This document shows, piece by piece, positions 53,626 through 62,158 of a DNA stretch of 64,000 bases. Position numbers and translations under genes: made by a program. The stretch covers positions 104,847,367-104,911,366 of the forward strand of contig OZ038381.1 in NCBI GenBank assembly GCA_964036045.1, in the 5' to 3' direction. Origin of the DNA: Eutreptiella sp. 'Long Island Sound 2002'. Lineage: Eukaryota; Euglenozoa; Euglenophyceae; Eutreptiales; Eutreptiaceae. Position 1 is the stretch's first letter. Every line of letters begins with the position of its first letter. The notes beneath the pieces are model-generated. The model saw only the letters and a list, made by a program, of their open reading frames with translations. It did not search any database and had not been told where the DNA came from.

Positions 53626-55494
53626 TCAGGGCGCGAACACGTGCGACAGGTGCGCAACTGATGTGGGGTCCCGCAGGTGCACGTGGACCCACAGAAGGGC
53701 AGCGCCCGCGGGGCCCGCGCGTTCGTGTGAGGGGGTATGTGCCCCCCCGATGCGCCGGTGCAGGGCCTCCTCCTCTGTGCGCCTGCGCGGGCCTGCGGGA
53801 GGTTCGGGCCAGGGGCAGGCGGCCACTTGGGCGCACCGCGCGCACCTGTTGGCGCCTGTCGACGCTGCGGAGGACACCATGTCACATTCCCCGCAGAGCC
53901 GGCAGGTGTGTGGGAGGTGGGAGGGCGGCGACCAAGGGTCGAGATCGCGGAGCCAGAGGTCGTCCCACCTCTGTCGGAGGGGGTCCCGGATCTCCAGGAG
54001 GCGGGCGCGGACGCGGCACCGGTAGTCCCCGCCAAGCGTCTTCCGCTGGACCTCCCGCCACGTGTCGTCGGGGAGGATCCCGTGGTCGTGGAAGGCGGCG
54101 ATGAGGTCGTCCCACGCCGGGCGGGGGTGCTTCTGGAGGGGGGTTGCCATGTACACGTGGCGCCCGGCGAGGTGGGGCGTCAGCGCATCCCACCGGCACC
54201 CGTTCGCGGTGTCTCGGTGGAGGAGGGCCAGCAGCGTGCCGTCCGCGACTGCCTCCCATCCCACTCGCAGCCCTTCGCAGCAGTCCAGCTCCTGGCGCAG
54301 CGCGGCTGCAATGTCGGTGGGGAGCATGAGGAGCAAGGGCCCCTGGGTGTCGCCCAGCCGGGACAGGGCATCGTCGTATACGGGCCTCCGGGCTTTGAAG
54401 TGCGCCACGGCGAGCTGGGCGGCCCCGCCCTCTGGGGGGTGCCACCGGACAGTGGCCGCGGCGTGTCCCCCTGTGCGTATCTCCGTAGCCCGGAGTACGT
54501 TGGCGGCGTGAAGGACGATGCGGGGCGGAACGGGTGTCCTGACGAGTGAGGACACGTCCCCAGTCCATCCTGTCTGTGGCCCCGGGGCCGCCTGCAGCAA
54601 TTCCCCCGTCGCCGCGTCCCACGGGTGGGCAGGTCCCGCCCCGCGGATCACGGTGGGTCTCGGCCAGGTGTCCGGCCCCCATCCCTTGAGGATGGCGGCG
54701 TATCGTTGCGCAGGGGTCTCCGGGGCGCGCGTGGCGGCGCACCACTGGCCCCACTCGCGCGCCCATTCCTCACCCACGATGCGCGCCTTCCACGCAGTCA
54801 TCGAGCCGCGCCCGATGATCAACGGTGGGAATAGGGCGTCTTGTAGGTGCTTTGAGAACCCCCCCGGCAGGTCCTGGTACGGGTGGGGGCCCTCTTGGGG
54901 CGGGCACTCCACAGTGCCATTCACGACACGGAGGGAGGCTACGAAGTCTTTGTCAGGGCGCGGGGGAGGGGGAGGGTGGTCGCCCTCCACCGCCGCGCTT
55001 TGGGGCTCGCGGAGGAGTTGCTCCAGCCGGTGGTTGCAAAGCTCCCATGTGAAGTCCCCCAGTCGGAGCATGTGGTGGAAGGAAACCGTCCACAGAGGTC
55101 CCTCCTGGCGGTTCGTAGAGGGATATGGCGTGGAGCTGCGCCTCCGCGTCCTCGGGCACCACTCCGGAGCAGAAGACTTCCGTCCATGTGGCGCCTGCGG
55201 AGCGCCACGAGGCCACCCACAGGGCTTTGTCCCCGGGTGGGAGGTGGCGGGCCGCCTCGTGTACCGCCTGGCGGTAGTGGGGCCAGAGGAGCTGTGAGTG
55301 GGCGCATCCCACGTGCATGTGCACCGGGGTCTCGTCCGGGCCGCCGCATAGGAGGCACGGTTGTGGGACGATGGCGACGCCGGAGAGCCGCTTCTTACGG
55401 ACGCGGAGCCTGCACTGCACCGGCGTGTGGCCGTCTCGGGCCCGCAGCGCCCGGCGGTTGGTGGCCGTCGCGGTGAGGTCCCGGGCGTGGACAT
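53626..55494 (-). CDS. Downstream domain of A2 with second Cys cluster
   Basis: 622 codons; the first 130 are a shadow of the knuckle ORF, and true coding starts near 55,090 (LRLGDFTWELCNHRLEQLLR). The central 350 residues look globular (WKARIVGEEWAREWGQWCAA, VAHFKARRPVYDDALSRLGD, HPRPAWDDLIAAFHDHGILP). Near the C-terminus are CRLCGECD and CARCAQVAACPW, a likely zinc-binding module matching the one at 26.26-26.40 kb in A1. It appears to be the C-terminal extension of the polymerase polyprotein. Function unknown. Confidence 0.55.
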   Translation of the reverse strand: MSTPGTSPRRPPTAGRCGPETATRRCSAGSASVRSGSPASPSSHNRASYAAARTRPRCTCTWDAPTHSSSGPTTARRYTRRPATSHPGTKPCGWPRGAPQAPHGRKSSAPEWCPRTRRRSSTPYPSTNRQEGPLWTVSFHHMLRLGDFTWELCNHRLEQLLREPQSAAVEGDHPPPPPRPDKDFVASLRVVNGTVECPPQEGPHPYQDLPGGFSKHLQDALFPPLIIGRGSMTAWKARIVGEEWAREWGQWCAATRAPETPAQRYAAILKGWGPDTWPRPTVIRGAGPAHPWDAATGELLQAAPGPQTGWTGDVSSLVRTPVPPRIVLHAANVLRATEIRTGGHAAATVRWHPPEGGAAQLAVAHFKARRPVYDDALSRLGDTQGPLLLMLPTDIAAALRQELDCCEGLRVGWEAVADGTLLALLHRDTANGCRWDALTPHLAGRHVYMATPLQKHPRPAWDDLIAAFHDHGILPDDTWREVQRKTLGGDYRCRVRARLLEIRDPLRQRWDDLWLRDLDPWSPPSHLPHTCRLCGECDMVSSAASTGANRCARCAQVAACPWPEPPAGPRRRTEEEALHRRIGGAHTPSHERAGPAGAALLWVHVHLRDPTSVAHLSHVFAP

Positions 55495-55591
55495 AGGCTG
55501 TGGCGTGGGCCGCGCCCAAGGGTGTGTGTCCCCGGTGCGTCAGCGCATGGTCCGTCTGCGCCCGCTGCGCGACCTCGCCGAGCACCCGCAT
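54953..55591 (-). CDS. CCHC zinc knuckle of copy A2
   Basis: 212 codons. After a basic stretch (RARDGHTPVQCRLRVRKKRL) comes CLLCGGPDETPVHMHVGC, the Cys-x2-Cys...His-x4-Cys knuckle typical of LINE C-termini, thought to help bind RNA or target DNA. Helical sequence follows (LLWPHYRQAVHEAARHL). The last 70 residues are Pro-rich shadow; the coding signal moves to the 622-aa frame near 55,090. Confidence 0.7.
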   Translation of the reverse strand: MRVLGEVAQRAQTDHALTHRGHTPLGAAHATAYVHARDLTATATNRRALRARDGHTPVQCRLRVRKKRLSGVAIVPQPCLLCGGPDETPVHMHVGCAHSQLLWPHYRQAVHEAARHLPPGDKALWVASWRSAGATWTEVFCSGVVPEDAEAQLHAISLYEPPGGTSVDGFLPPHAPTGGLHMGALQPPAGATPPRAPKRGGGGRPPSPSPAP

Positions 55592-55639
55592 CGTGGGGGG
55601 CCGTAGATCGAGATGGCCGTCACGGCCGGCGACAATGAG

Positions 55640-56158
55640 TTAGGCGTGGCCAGGGTCCGGGGGCGTGTTCTGCAGGACGGTGTCCTGGGACGCCGCCCAG
55701 TCCGCCTTGTGCAGTAGGGCGTCACTGTGGTGCGAGGTGGCTCGGACGTACCAGAACGGGTGCCCGGCGTGTTGCCCTCGCGCGCACAGGCTGTCCTGGA
55801 GCCACCATAGGGGCATCTGGTTGACAATCTTCGCTGCGCCCGCGGGGACCCCCGTGGTCCGCTCGCGACCTGCGTGCTGCAGGAGGTGGAGGATGACATC
55901 GGCGTCCACCGTGTGGACCCATGGTCGGTGGGCACCGTATTGTAGGGGGAGGGAGGCGGCCACCCCCTCCCCGTCGGGCACCGTGCCCGAGATGGCCACC
56001 GCCGACGTGCAGGTGAGGTCGGCGGCGAGAGCGACGCTGGTGGCGTGTTTGCAGGTCCGCCCCCGGACGCGTCGGAAGAGGTGTGGCCCCAGGCCTCCGG
56101 GATCCGGTAGTACCCGGTGGGGCTGAGCCACCCCGCGTTGAGGTCGGCGGAGTGCCAC
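55640..56158 (-). CDS. RNase H-like domain of copy A2 (frameshifted)
   Basis: Catalytic-looking residues run across a frameshift near 56,060: SSDASG in the preceding frame (open 55540-56280), then in this frame GEGVAASLPLQYG (Glu), HTVDADVILHLLQ (Asp) and RATSHHSDALLHKADWAASQ (His/Asp). Order and spacing match RNase H, and the domain sits between RT and the zinc knuckle as in A1. The first 30 residues of this ORF are shadow. Confidence 0.6.
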   Translation of the reverse strand: MALRRPQRGVAQPHRVLPDPGGLGPHLFRRVRGRTCKHATSVALAADLTCTSAVAISGTVPDGEGVAASLPLQYGAHRPWVHTVDADVILHLLQHAGRERTTGVPAGAAKIVNQMPLWWLQDSLCARGQHAGHPFWYVRATSHHSDALLHKADWAASQDTVLQNTPPDPGHA

Positions 56159-56195
56159 CGGACTTCGGGGTGGCTGGAGGTCAGTTGGTCCACGC

Positions 56196-57323
56196 TCAGC
56201 GCCCTGGTGTCGCCGGGGCTGATCGCCGGGTGGTCGTGTTTGCCCAGGACCGAAGTGCCGTCACATGTTCCTTGAGCCACGCCGGGCCTCCGCGCTGGTG
56301 CACCACCAGGTGCCCCGTGTCCTCCGGCTGGTCCTCCAACGCGTGCACTGCCATGTGTGGGTCGTGCGGCAGCCCCGTAGCTACCAGCAGGGCGGTGCCA
56401 CGAGGGAGCCTACGGAGTTCGGGCTGGCCCGCCCCCACCTGCACTATTACCCACTCAGCGCGGAGCTGCGCTTGCCCCGTCGCTTGGGTGCATTGGTCGT
56501 CCGTGGTCACCAACCACAACGGCGTCGGCGCGTGGGGTCGGGGGCATAGGGGCTCGGGCCATGCCACGTCCGCGTTAGGCTCTTGGTGCTCGCTTTCCGC
56601 GAGTACGTCGCGGAGGATGTACATGAGGGCTGCCGGCGGGTGGTACACCGCCCCCCGCGTCGGGGGGGATAGGCCGCCCCGGCGGCGGTAGCCCCCAACG
56701 TGGAGGTGCGGGCCGTCCGGGGTCACCCGTGGGCCGGTGTGGGCGTCCTGCTTAGCCCTCGTGGGGTGGACGAGTCTCAGTCGGGGCTCCCGCGTGCCGG
56801 TGGTGTGGAAGAGGTGGACCAAGGCGTCGCGCCACCCGGCTTGGTTGGAGGGCTCCTGCTCACGGCTGCAATAGTGAAGGTGTTCATCGGCGCATTGGTT
56901 GAGGCATTCCCGCACCGCCGTCGGCCACGGGTCGTCGTTGTCGTGGAAGGGGTGGCCTGATCTGTGGTGCCCATGCCACGGCGTTGAGTGCGGCACCGTC
57001 AGGCGGCAGGTGTCGCGGTGCCGCAGCTTGGCGGTGCGCAGCGTGACGATGTTGCCCGGCGGGGACTGTAGTTGGACATGGGCAGCCCTGGGGCACGCGA
57101 TGGGGTTGTACAGCCCCACTCCCAGGGCGGCCAGGGCCGGGGAATGCGGTGGACCCAGTTGCCCCCTGCTAGAGTTGCGAACTCCGGGACGGGGTAGTGC
57201 ACCTTGGGACATATTCCGTGCGCGCCAGCTATTTCCGAGAACATCTTGGTGACCTCGGCGCGCACAGAGGTTGAGCGGTGGTGGACGAGTGTACCCACGA
57301 GGGCCACCGCTGCCTGCTGGCAC
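56196..57323 (-). CDS. RT-RNase H tether of copy A2
   Basis: 375 codons; about the first 60 overlap the end of the RT frame, so a frameshift occurs near 57,150. The sequence is mixed, with charged and hydrophobic blocks (ALMYILRDVLAESEHQEPNA, AEWVIVQVGAGQPELRRL) and no recognised motif. It occupies the same place as the 250-residue tether in A1. Confidence 0.5.
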   Translation of the reverse strand: MPAGSGGPRGYTRPPPLNLCARRGHQDVLGNSWRARNMSQGALPRPGVRNSSRGQLGPPHSPALAALGVGLYNPIACPRAAHVQLQSPPGNIVTLRTAKLRHRDTCRLTVPHSTPWHGHHRSGHPFHDNDDPWPTAVRECLNQCADEHLHYCSREQEPSNQAGWRDALVHLFHTTGTREPRLRLVHPTRAKQDAHTGPRVTPDGPHLHVGGYRRRGGLSPPTRGAVYHPPAALMYILRDVLAESEHQEPNADVAWPEPLCPRPHAPTPLWLVTTDDQCTQATGQAQLRAEWVIVQVGAGQPELRRLPRGTALLVATGLPHDPHMAVHALEDQPEDTGHLVVHQRGGPAWLKEHVTALRSWANTTTRRSAPATPGR

Positions 57324-58795
57324 CGCGTTGGCACCCGTGTGAGCCGCAGGGTCCGGTCATCCTGCAGGCTGTCCCGCGAGGCGTCGAAGGCGTACTGCGC
57401 CCTGTCCTTCGCGACCTGGACCGTGATGTGGTCCAGGTGGCGTGCAGTGTCGGAGTCGTCGGCGACGAAAGGGGCGACGTACTGCGTCACCCCCCCGAGG
57501 ATCGCCAGGATGACGTCCTGCAACACCTTTGGTGGCCGGAGGGTGTTAAGGCACCAGTGGTGCACCGCCGCCAGGCGTAGCTGGTGCTTGCGCTGCAGGG
57601 AGAACTCCCCGTCCGGCTGCAGCTGGAATCCCAGGTAGGGGACGGAGTCTGCCGCTGGTACCCAGTGCCACGGGTTTTCCAGGTGGGGACAGAGGCGCAG
57701 CTGCAGGCCCGGGACCCCCTCCTTGGTGGCCATGGCGCACTTGCGGGGGTTGAGCTCCATGCCCATCATCCCCAGGTACGCAGCCAGCGTCTCCACGCCC
57801 TCGACGAAGTGCTGCAGCGTGTGGGCCACCACCAGCAGGTCGTCGATGTAGGCCTGGATGAGGCCGTGCTCGGCCCCTCCCGGCGGGCGCAGGCGGTGCC
57901 CCTGCGCCCTGAGCAGGGGCTCCAGGAAGAGCGCGTACAGCAGGGGGCTCTCGGGGTTGCCCTGCCGGACGCCGCACAGCATGTAGACGGGCTGTGTTAG
58001 CCCGTGTGCGGTGACGATGCGCAGCCTGGCGCACGTGTGGAGGAAGAGCAGGAGGTCGATGACATCTGGCGGCACGGAGAGGTGGCGCAGGATGAGGTGG
58101 AGGGCGCCCTGCGGGGCGGTGTCGAAGGCCTTGCGGGCGTCGAAGGAGAAGACGTAGTTGGGCCTTCCCCGCTGGAGCTGCCGCTGCGCCATGAACAGTG
58201 GGGGGCCTGTGTTGGAGCCAGGGAGGCACCCTTGCTGCCAGTCGCTGACCACTCCGTGCCGTGTGAGCACTTCCGTGATGCGCTGGGTGAGGGGGCCCGT
58301 GAGCAGCTTCATGTCCAGCTGGCCCAGGGCTATGGGCCTGTAGTCGTCCAGTCTGGCAGAGCCCGGTACCTTGGGGCTGAGCCAGATGTGCGCGTCCCTC
58401 CAGTGCATCGGCGGCGGGGCGCCGCGGAGGATGGCCCGGTAGGAGTGGACCAGGAGCCACTGGACGGGTGCCGGGAGGGCCTTGATGAGACGGGCCTCCA
58501 CGTGGTTGGGACCTGGGGCCTTGCCATCGGCCTTGTCCAGGGCGGACTTCAGGTCCTGCATGCAGTACTGCTGGACCCGTGTCCAGGCCCCTTCAGGGAC
58601 CCGGGGGACATGGCGGCCGAGGACTGCCTGGAAGCCTGGGAGATCCACCAGGCGTTTGTCATACAGTGCTCGCCAGAAGGCGCGAACTGCGAACATCACG
58701 TCGTGGGCCTCCGTGAGGAGCGTTTGGGTGTGCGGGACCCGCACGTTGCAGAGGCCTGACGGGCCCGGGGCCTCTACCTCTATGGCTCCCCGCAC
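56999..58795 (-). CDS. Reverse transcriptase domain of copy A2
   Basis: 598 codons. Motifs: WRDAHIWLSPKVPGSARLDD then DYRPIAL, FSFDARKAFDTAP (motif A, about residue 215), GVRQGNPESPLLYALF (motif B, about 278), and AYIDDLLVVA (motif C, about 318), followed by PRKCAM and thumb sequence. This is a non-LTR RT. The coding signal extends upstream of the ATG to about 58,890, where a one-base shift joins the endonuclease frame. At the 3' end the frame is lost near 57,150. Confidence 0.9.
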   Translation of the reverse strand: MRGAIEVEAPGPSGLCNVRVPHTQTLLTEAHDVMFAVRAFWRALYDKRLVDLPGFQAVLGRHVPRVPEGAWTRVQQYCMQDLKSALDKADGKAPGPNHVEARLIKALPAPVQWLLVHSYRAILRGAPPPMHWRDAHIWLSPKVPGSARLDDYRPIALGQLDMKLLTGPLTQRITEVLTRHGVVSDWQQGCLPGSNTGPPLFMAQRQLQRGRPNYVFSFDARKAFDTAPQGALHLILRHLSVPPDVIDLLLFLHTCARLRIVTAHGLTQPVYMLCGVRQGNPESPLLYALFLEPLLRAQGHRLRPPGGAEHGLIQAYIDDLLVVAHTLQHFVEGVETLAAYLGMMGMELNPRKCAMATKEGVPGLQLRLCPHLENPWHWVPAADSVPYLGFQLQPDGEFSLQRKHQLRLAAVHHWCLNTLRPPKVLQDVILAILGGVTQYVAPFVADDSDTARHLDHITVQVAKDRAQYAFDASRDSLQDDRTLRLTRVPTRCQQAAVALVGTLVHHRSTSVRAEVTKMFSEIAGAHGICPKVHYPVPEFATLAGGNWVHRIPRPWPPWEWGCTTPSRAPGLPMSNYSPRRATSSRCAPPSCGTATPAA

Positions 58796-60249
58796 GGCTT
58801 TCCATCGCTGGGCGATGTCGGGGGCGTGGCAGCGCCGGAAAGCCTTGATGGCGCGCTTGCAGTCTGTCGCCAGGATGCGCAGAGCTGCCGATTGTCCTCC
58901 TCGAGGGCAGCTGCTTGCCTCTCCAGCTCCTCCTGTAGCTGGCCCTGTGTGGTCGAGCGGAACCGGGGCGACACACCCTGCAGCTCCTCCGTGAGCCGGA
59001 GCGCCGCCTCAGACCGGATGCCATGCCGTGCCGCGTCTGCCTGGTACGCTGCCGGCGCGCGCGATGCCAGGGTGTCATAGCGGAGGACCGCCGCCTGGAG
59101 CCGCTTTCCGCTCTCCGGGAGGTCCCCCTCCGCCGGGTTCGTCCCCGCCAAGGACGGCTGCCAGCGTCCAACCACACGCGCCAGGGCGTCATGCGTCGCG
59201 TGGAGGTGTTCGAACACCTTGTCCACCGCGGCCGCGGGCATGGACCCGTGGTCGTGCTGCTCTGCGGGACCCAGCCAGGGCGCCAGGGAGGGTTCATGCT
59301 GCGCGGCGGTGACCGCCGCCCACAGGCAGTGTTGGACGGGCGCGGCCTCGGCGCCGTACGGGAGGAGGCGGCCCTCCGTGTGGCTGTAGGGGGTGGGCAT
59401 TGCCGCGCGTCCCGCTGCGCTGAGGAGGCCCGGCAGGGCCAGGCGGACCGGGAGGTGGTCCGAGCCGACCACCTGGGGGTGTGCCATGCCGCGAGCCCAG
59501 ACGCTTTCCCGCAGGGACCACGGCAGGAGGGGCTCGTTGACCAGGAAGGTGTCCACCCTGTGCCGGGACGGGTGGAGCGTGGGGGTCATGTCCTCCTGGC
59601 CCCCCGCCGCGGCCCTCCGGAAACCGCAGGCCTCCCAGCCCGCTCGGAAGTGCTCTGTGGCCGGGTTGGTGGGGACATCCATGTAGATGTTGGTGTCGCC
59701 GGCGATGACCACCGGGTGCCTCCCACCGAGGCTGCGTGCCGTGGCATACATTTGTATGTCGGCCCAGAACGCCGCCTGTCCCGCCCACGGGGAGCAGCCT
59801 ACTTGCAGCCCGTGGACGTTGATGAGGGTGAGGCCTCCCCCGTCCGTGCGGATCTCCAGGGCCGCGGCCTTCCCGGGGACAATTTCCGTGAAGCTGAGCA
59901 CCTCGTGCTCCGCCACGTACTTGCTGCTGACCGCGGTGAGGAGGCCCCCCCCTCTCGAGCTGGAGGTGGCTCCTGTCTCCCCCAGCCGGCTGCTGAAAAA
60001 GGCGGTGTACCCCTTGTCCCGGAGTGCCGCGACCACGTGCATCTCCTGCGCCCGGGTGGCGATCCCTGTTTCCTGGAGCATGATGGCAAAGCCCCCCTCC
60101 TGGGGTAGCATGCCGGTGATGAGGTGCTCCTTGTTGGTACAGGCCGCCGGCCCCCGGCGCTGCCGGAGAGTGTCCCGGAGGGACCGGTCTGACGGCACGA
60201 GGCCGTTGCGCAGGTTCCACGAGAGGGGCCACAGGGCGTCGCCCGCCAT
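58780..60249 (-). CDS. APE-type endonuclease of copy A2
   Basis: 489 codons beginning 78 bases inside the element. Conserved residues are intact: SWNLRNG near residue 10, MLQETG (Glu60), INVHG near 142, VVIAGDTNIYM (184-187), RHRVDTFLVN near 230, and GSDHLPV (263-265). This is the full catalytic set of LINE apurinic-type endonucleases, which cut the target to prime reverse transcription. A helical linker follows (RLTEELQGVSPRFR, LEEDNRQL) until the frameshift near 58,890. It is the most intact domain of A2. Confidence 0.9.
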   Translation of the reverse strand: MAGDALWPLSWNLRNGLVPSDRSLRDTLRQRRGPAACTNKEHLITGMLPQEGGFAIMLQETGIATRAQEMHVVAALRDKGYTAFFSSRLGETGATSSSRGGGLLTAVSSKYVAEHEVLSFTEIVPGKAAALEIRTDGGGLTLINVHGLQVGCSPWAGQAAFWADIQMYATARSLGGRHPVVIAGDTNIYMDVPTNPATEHFRAGWEACGFRRAAAGGQEDMTPTLHPSRHRVDTFLVNEPLLPWSLRESVWARGMAHPQVVGSDHLPVRLALPGLLSAAGRAAMPTPYSHTEGRLLPYGAEAAPVQHCLWAAVTAAQHEPSLAPWLGPAEQHDHGSMPAAAVDKVFEHLHATHDALARVVGRWQPSLAGTNPAEGDLPESGKRLQAAVLRYDTLASRAPAAYQADAARHGIRSEAALRLTEELQGVSPRFRSTTQGQLQEELERQAAALEEDNRQLCASWRQTASAPSRLSGAATPPTSPSDGKPCGEP

Positions 60250-60336
60250 GTTCTGCTGGAGTCAGCTATCCCGCATCGGCATCGCCGCTGGGTTCGCTGG
60301 CGCAGTCAGGGAATCCAGGTGCGCATCTACAAGTGG

Positions 60337-60508
60337 TGTACCCGTTGATACTGGTCCTCTAGGAGAACTTGCAGTAACAAGAGGGGCGGGAGAAATCAAA
60401 GAGATGTATACAGAAGGAGCCCGCCTGAGTGCTAGCGCTGAGGTGCCCGGCTTAACGCGGGCGAACCTCAGGCGTTTGAAGGCAAGGACCCTGTGGCAGC
60501 AGACTTAG
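60337..60508 (+). CDS. Continuation of the family B leader ORF
   Basis: The frame rejoined across copy A2 runs to TAG 60506-60508. It includes GAGEIKEMYTEGARLSASAE. The following Gag-like sequence is in a different frame (open from 60,493), so a frameshift lies near 60,495. Confidence 0.5.
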
Positions 60509-60984
60509 CTTCTGTCTTGTCATCGATGCCCCCGTCCGAAACTTCTCCTACTCCAGGGATTGAAGTGGCAAATGCCAAGGTCAAGGCCTGGGGAAGAGCG
60601 GCAAGGAAAGGAAAGGGGAAGGAGGCACCTCTGGGAACGATATTCAGAGCTACATCTGGCGAGGAGACGCTCGAGATACCTCAAGGCAAAATGGACTGGT
60701 CGTCCTCCGCCCAATCATCTGAGTGGGAACCCGACTGGGTGTCTGGAGAACCTACACCTTCAGAGAAACAGAAGGAGAATGAGTGCTTGAAGCCTGGCCC
60801 CAGTCCCAGGGCAGTGGCACCCGAGCCTACGAGTGTGGATCGAGGTTTGCCCCCACGAATGGTGCCCCCTAAGCTGGGTCTCTATAAGACCATGGAGTTG
60901 CTATCCCGGGTTTTTGGTGCACGCGATGAAGATCCAGATTCGATTCAGCAGCACTCAGGACGAAATTGGGGCTATTCGATCTGA
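60493..60984 (+). CDS. Gag N-terminal region, family B (plus-strand copy)
   Basis: 163 codons, rich in Pro, Ser, Glu and Lys, with a basic KAWGRAARKGKGKE patch and a later LGLYKTMELLSRVFGARDED helix. It appears mostly disordered and is equivalent in position to the 313-aa ORF of the minus-strand copy. It ends at 60,984, where the capsid frame has opened. Confidence 0.5.
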   Translation: MAADLASVLSSMPPSETSPTPGIEVANAKVKAWGRAARKGKGKEAPLGTIFRATSGEETLEIPQGKMDWSSSAQSSEWEPDWVSGEPTPSEKQKENECLKPGPSPRAVAPEPTSVDRGLPPRMVPPKLGLYKTMELLSRVFGARDEDPDSIQQHSGRNWGYSI

Positions 60985-61640
60985 AGAGGCCCCCGCCTAC
61001 TTTGTCCCCAGGTGTCGAACTGCTAACCAGGGGTGTGAAGAGCTGCAGAGGCATCCACAGCTCCCCAATGGACACCTGTCCTAGCCCTCTCCACCCTCGT
61101 GTGAGGACTGTGCCTGTCTGCAGTGTAGGTGACACCACAGAAGCTGACATGAAAGGCTATTGTCTGTCAGCCCTGGCCCCATTGGCCACAGTGCACCCCT
61201 CACTCCTCTCAGCTGGTACAGGTGACCCAGGCGTCCGAGGAAGGGGAACAAAGGCCATCGCCACGGCGAACCTACAGATAGAATTCCCTGAGTTCGATCC
61301 CAAAAACCTGCATGAATGGGCTGGGGAGGTTTCTGAGTTTTGGCTTCTCGCGGGTCAGCAACATGCTGATGTCCGTACTAAATGCACGCTCATCAAAAAG
61401 TGGTGCAAAAGGAAATACCTTCAGCGGCAGGTTAAAACTGCTATCAGGAAGAGCTCCAACTGGGGCGACTTCCTGAAAAGACTGGAGCAAATGTATCCAG
61501 TCTACGAAACCAACCTGAGTGTCCAAACGGAGATTGAGGAGCTGCCTCCTCTCCCTGAATTCCCCACAGCTGCGCGCATCTCCGAGTTCGTGGCACAGTT
61601 GGAAGAGCTCATCGGCCGACTGAGCGATATCTGTGGCTAG
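60966..61640 (+). CDS. Gag capsid region, family B (plus-strand copy)
   Basis: 224 codons. The conserved family B block runs from about residue 100: IEFPEFDPKNLHEWAGEVSE, KWCKRKYLQRQVKTAIRKSS, YPVYETNLSVQTEIEELPPL, ARISEFVAQLEELIGRLSD. It aligns without gaps of note to the minus-strand copy at 33.48-33.85 kb. The first 90 residues are less certain. It ends at a TAG (61638-61640) that falls at the same place as the TAG ending the other copy. Confidence 0.75.
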   Translation: MGLFDLKRPPPTLSPGVELLTRGVKSCRGIHSSPMDTCPSPLHPRVRTVPVCSVGDTTEADMKGYCLSALAPLATVHPSLLSAGTGDPGVRGRGTKAIATANLQIEFPEFDPKNLHEWAGEVSEFWLLAGQQHADVRTKCTLIKKWCKRKYLQRQVKTAIRKSSNWGDFLKRLEQMYPVYETNLSVQTEIEELPPLPEFPTAARISEFVAQLEELIGRLSDICG

Positions 61641-62158
61641 TGGGGAAGATTCCTACCAAGACGTGGGATAACTGCAGAGAGACGTCCGAGAGGAAAGCCC
61701 GGACACACTCTTACGATGACCTGGTCGATCTGTTGATCGAGTTGGCCATGAAGAGGGAGAATGACTCCCACATGGACAAGTATCTGCGCAAACATCTGCG
61801 AAGGGAGACCCCTGCTGAGAAGTCTCATGGAGGGAGGTCGCCTCAACCCGACTCTAAGCCGGGGAAGGGCCGTGGGGGGCAGCTGAAGCACTTGACTGAG
61901 ACCCCCTCCTCCAAAGGTAAAGCGACCCGAAATGTTTTCTACTATTGTCCTACGGACGATAAGGGTGGACCCTGCCACGCGCCAGACTGTGATGGGCGAA
62001 GTGCGTGCATGCTCCAGCTGAAGCGCAGGCAGAAACTCAAAGATGGTCAGGAGGTAAAGCACCAAGACCATTTCCGCTGCACGATAACGTGCGGATTTTG
62101 CCGCAAGAGGAGGCATTATAAAGATGAATGCCCGATCAAACGCCCCGAATCCGAATAA
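61640..62158 (+). CDS. Gag C-terminal and nucleocapsid region, family B
   Basis: 172 codons in a frame shifted from the capsid. It contains a helical SYDDLVDLLIELAMKREND segment, a basic linker, and a classic Cys-x2-Cys-x4-His-x4-Cys knuckle (CGFCRKRRHYKDEC at the end), which binds genomic RNA. Extra Cys residues upstream (YYCPTDDKGGPCHAPDC, SAC, RCTITC) may form a second metal site. It ends at TAA 62156-62158; the same register stays coding-like afterwards. Confidence 0.75.
   Translation: MGKIPTKTWDNCRETSERKARTHSYDDLVDLLIELAMKRENDSHMDKYLRKHLRRETPAEKSHGGRSPQPDSKPGKGRGGQLKHLTETPSSKGKATRNVFYYCPTDDKGGPCHAPDCDGRSACMLQLKRRQKLKDGQEVKHQDHFRCTITCGFCRKRRHYKDECPIKRPESE

Larger units (their letters stand above)
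47157..60327 (-). mobile_element. Family A non-LTR retrotransposon copy A2, 13.2 kb
   Basis: Bounded by TACAAGTGG on both sides (47,148-47,156 and 60,328-60,336). On the minus strand it starts 78 bases before the endonuclease ATG and ends with a hairpin and a CAAACCT tail at 47,157. Order: EN, RT, RNase H, CCHC knuckle, second Cys cluster, 485-aa, 715-aa and 172-aa ORFs, then 2.75 kb without a supported gene. It lacks the ORF1-like region seen in A1, so it may be a 5'-truncated insertion. Frames are broken at several places. Confidence 0.9.

Noticed and set aside
60298-60312. TGGCGCAGTCAGGGA as a primer binding site next to Gag
   Set aside because: The 9-bp duplication at 60,328 shows that this sequence lies inside copy A2, in its 5' leader. 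The true primer site of the surrounding element is at 46,986.
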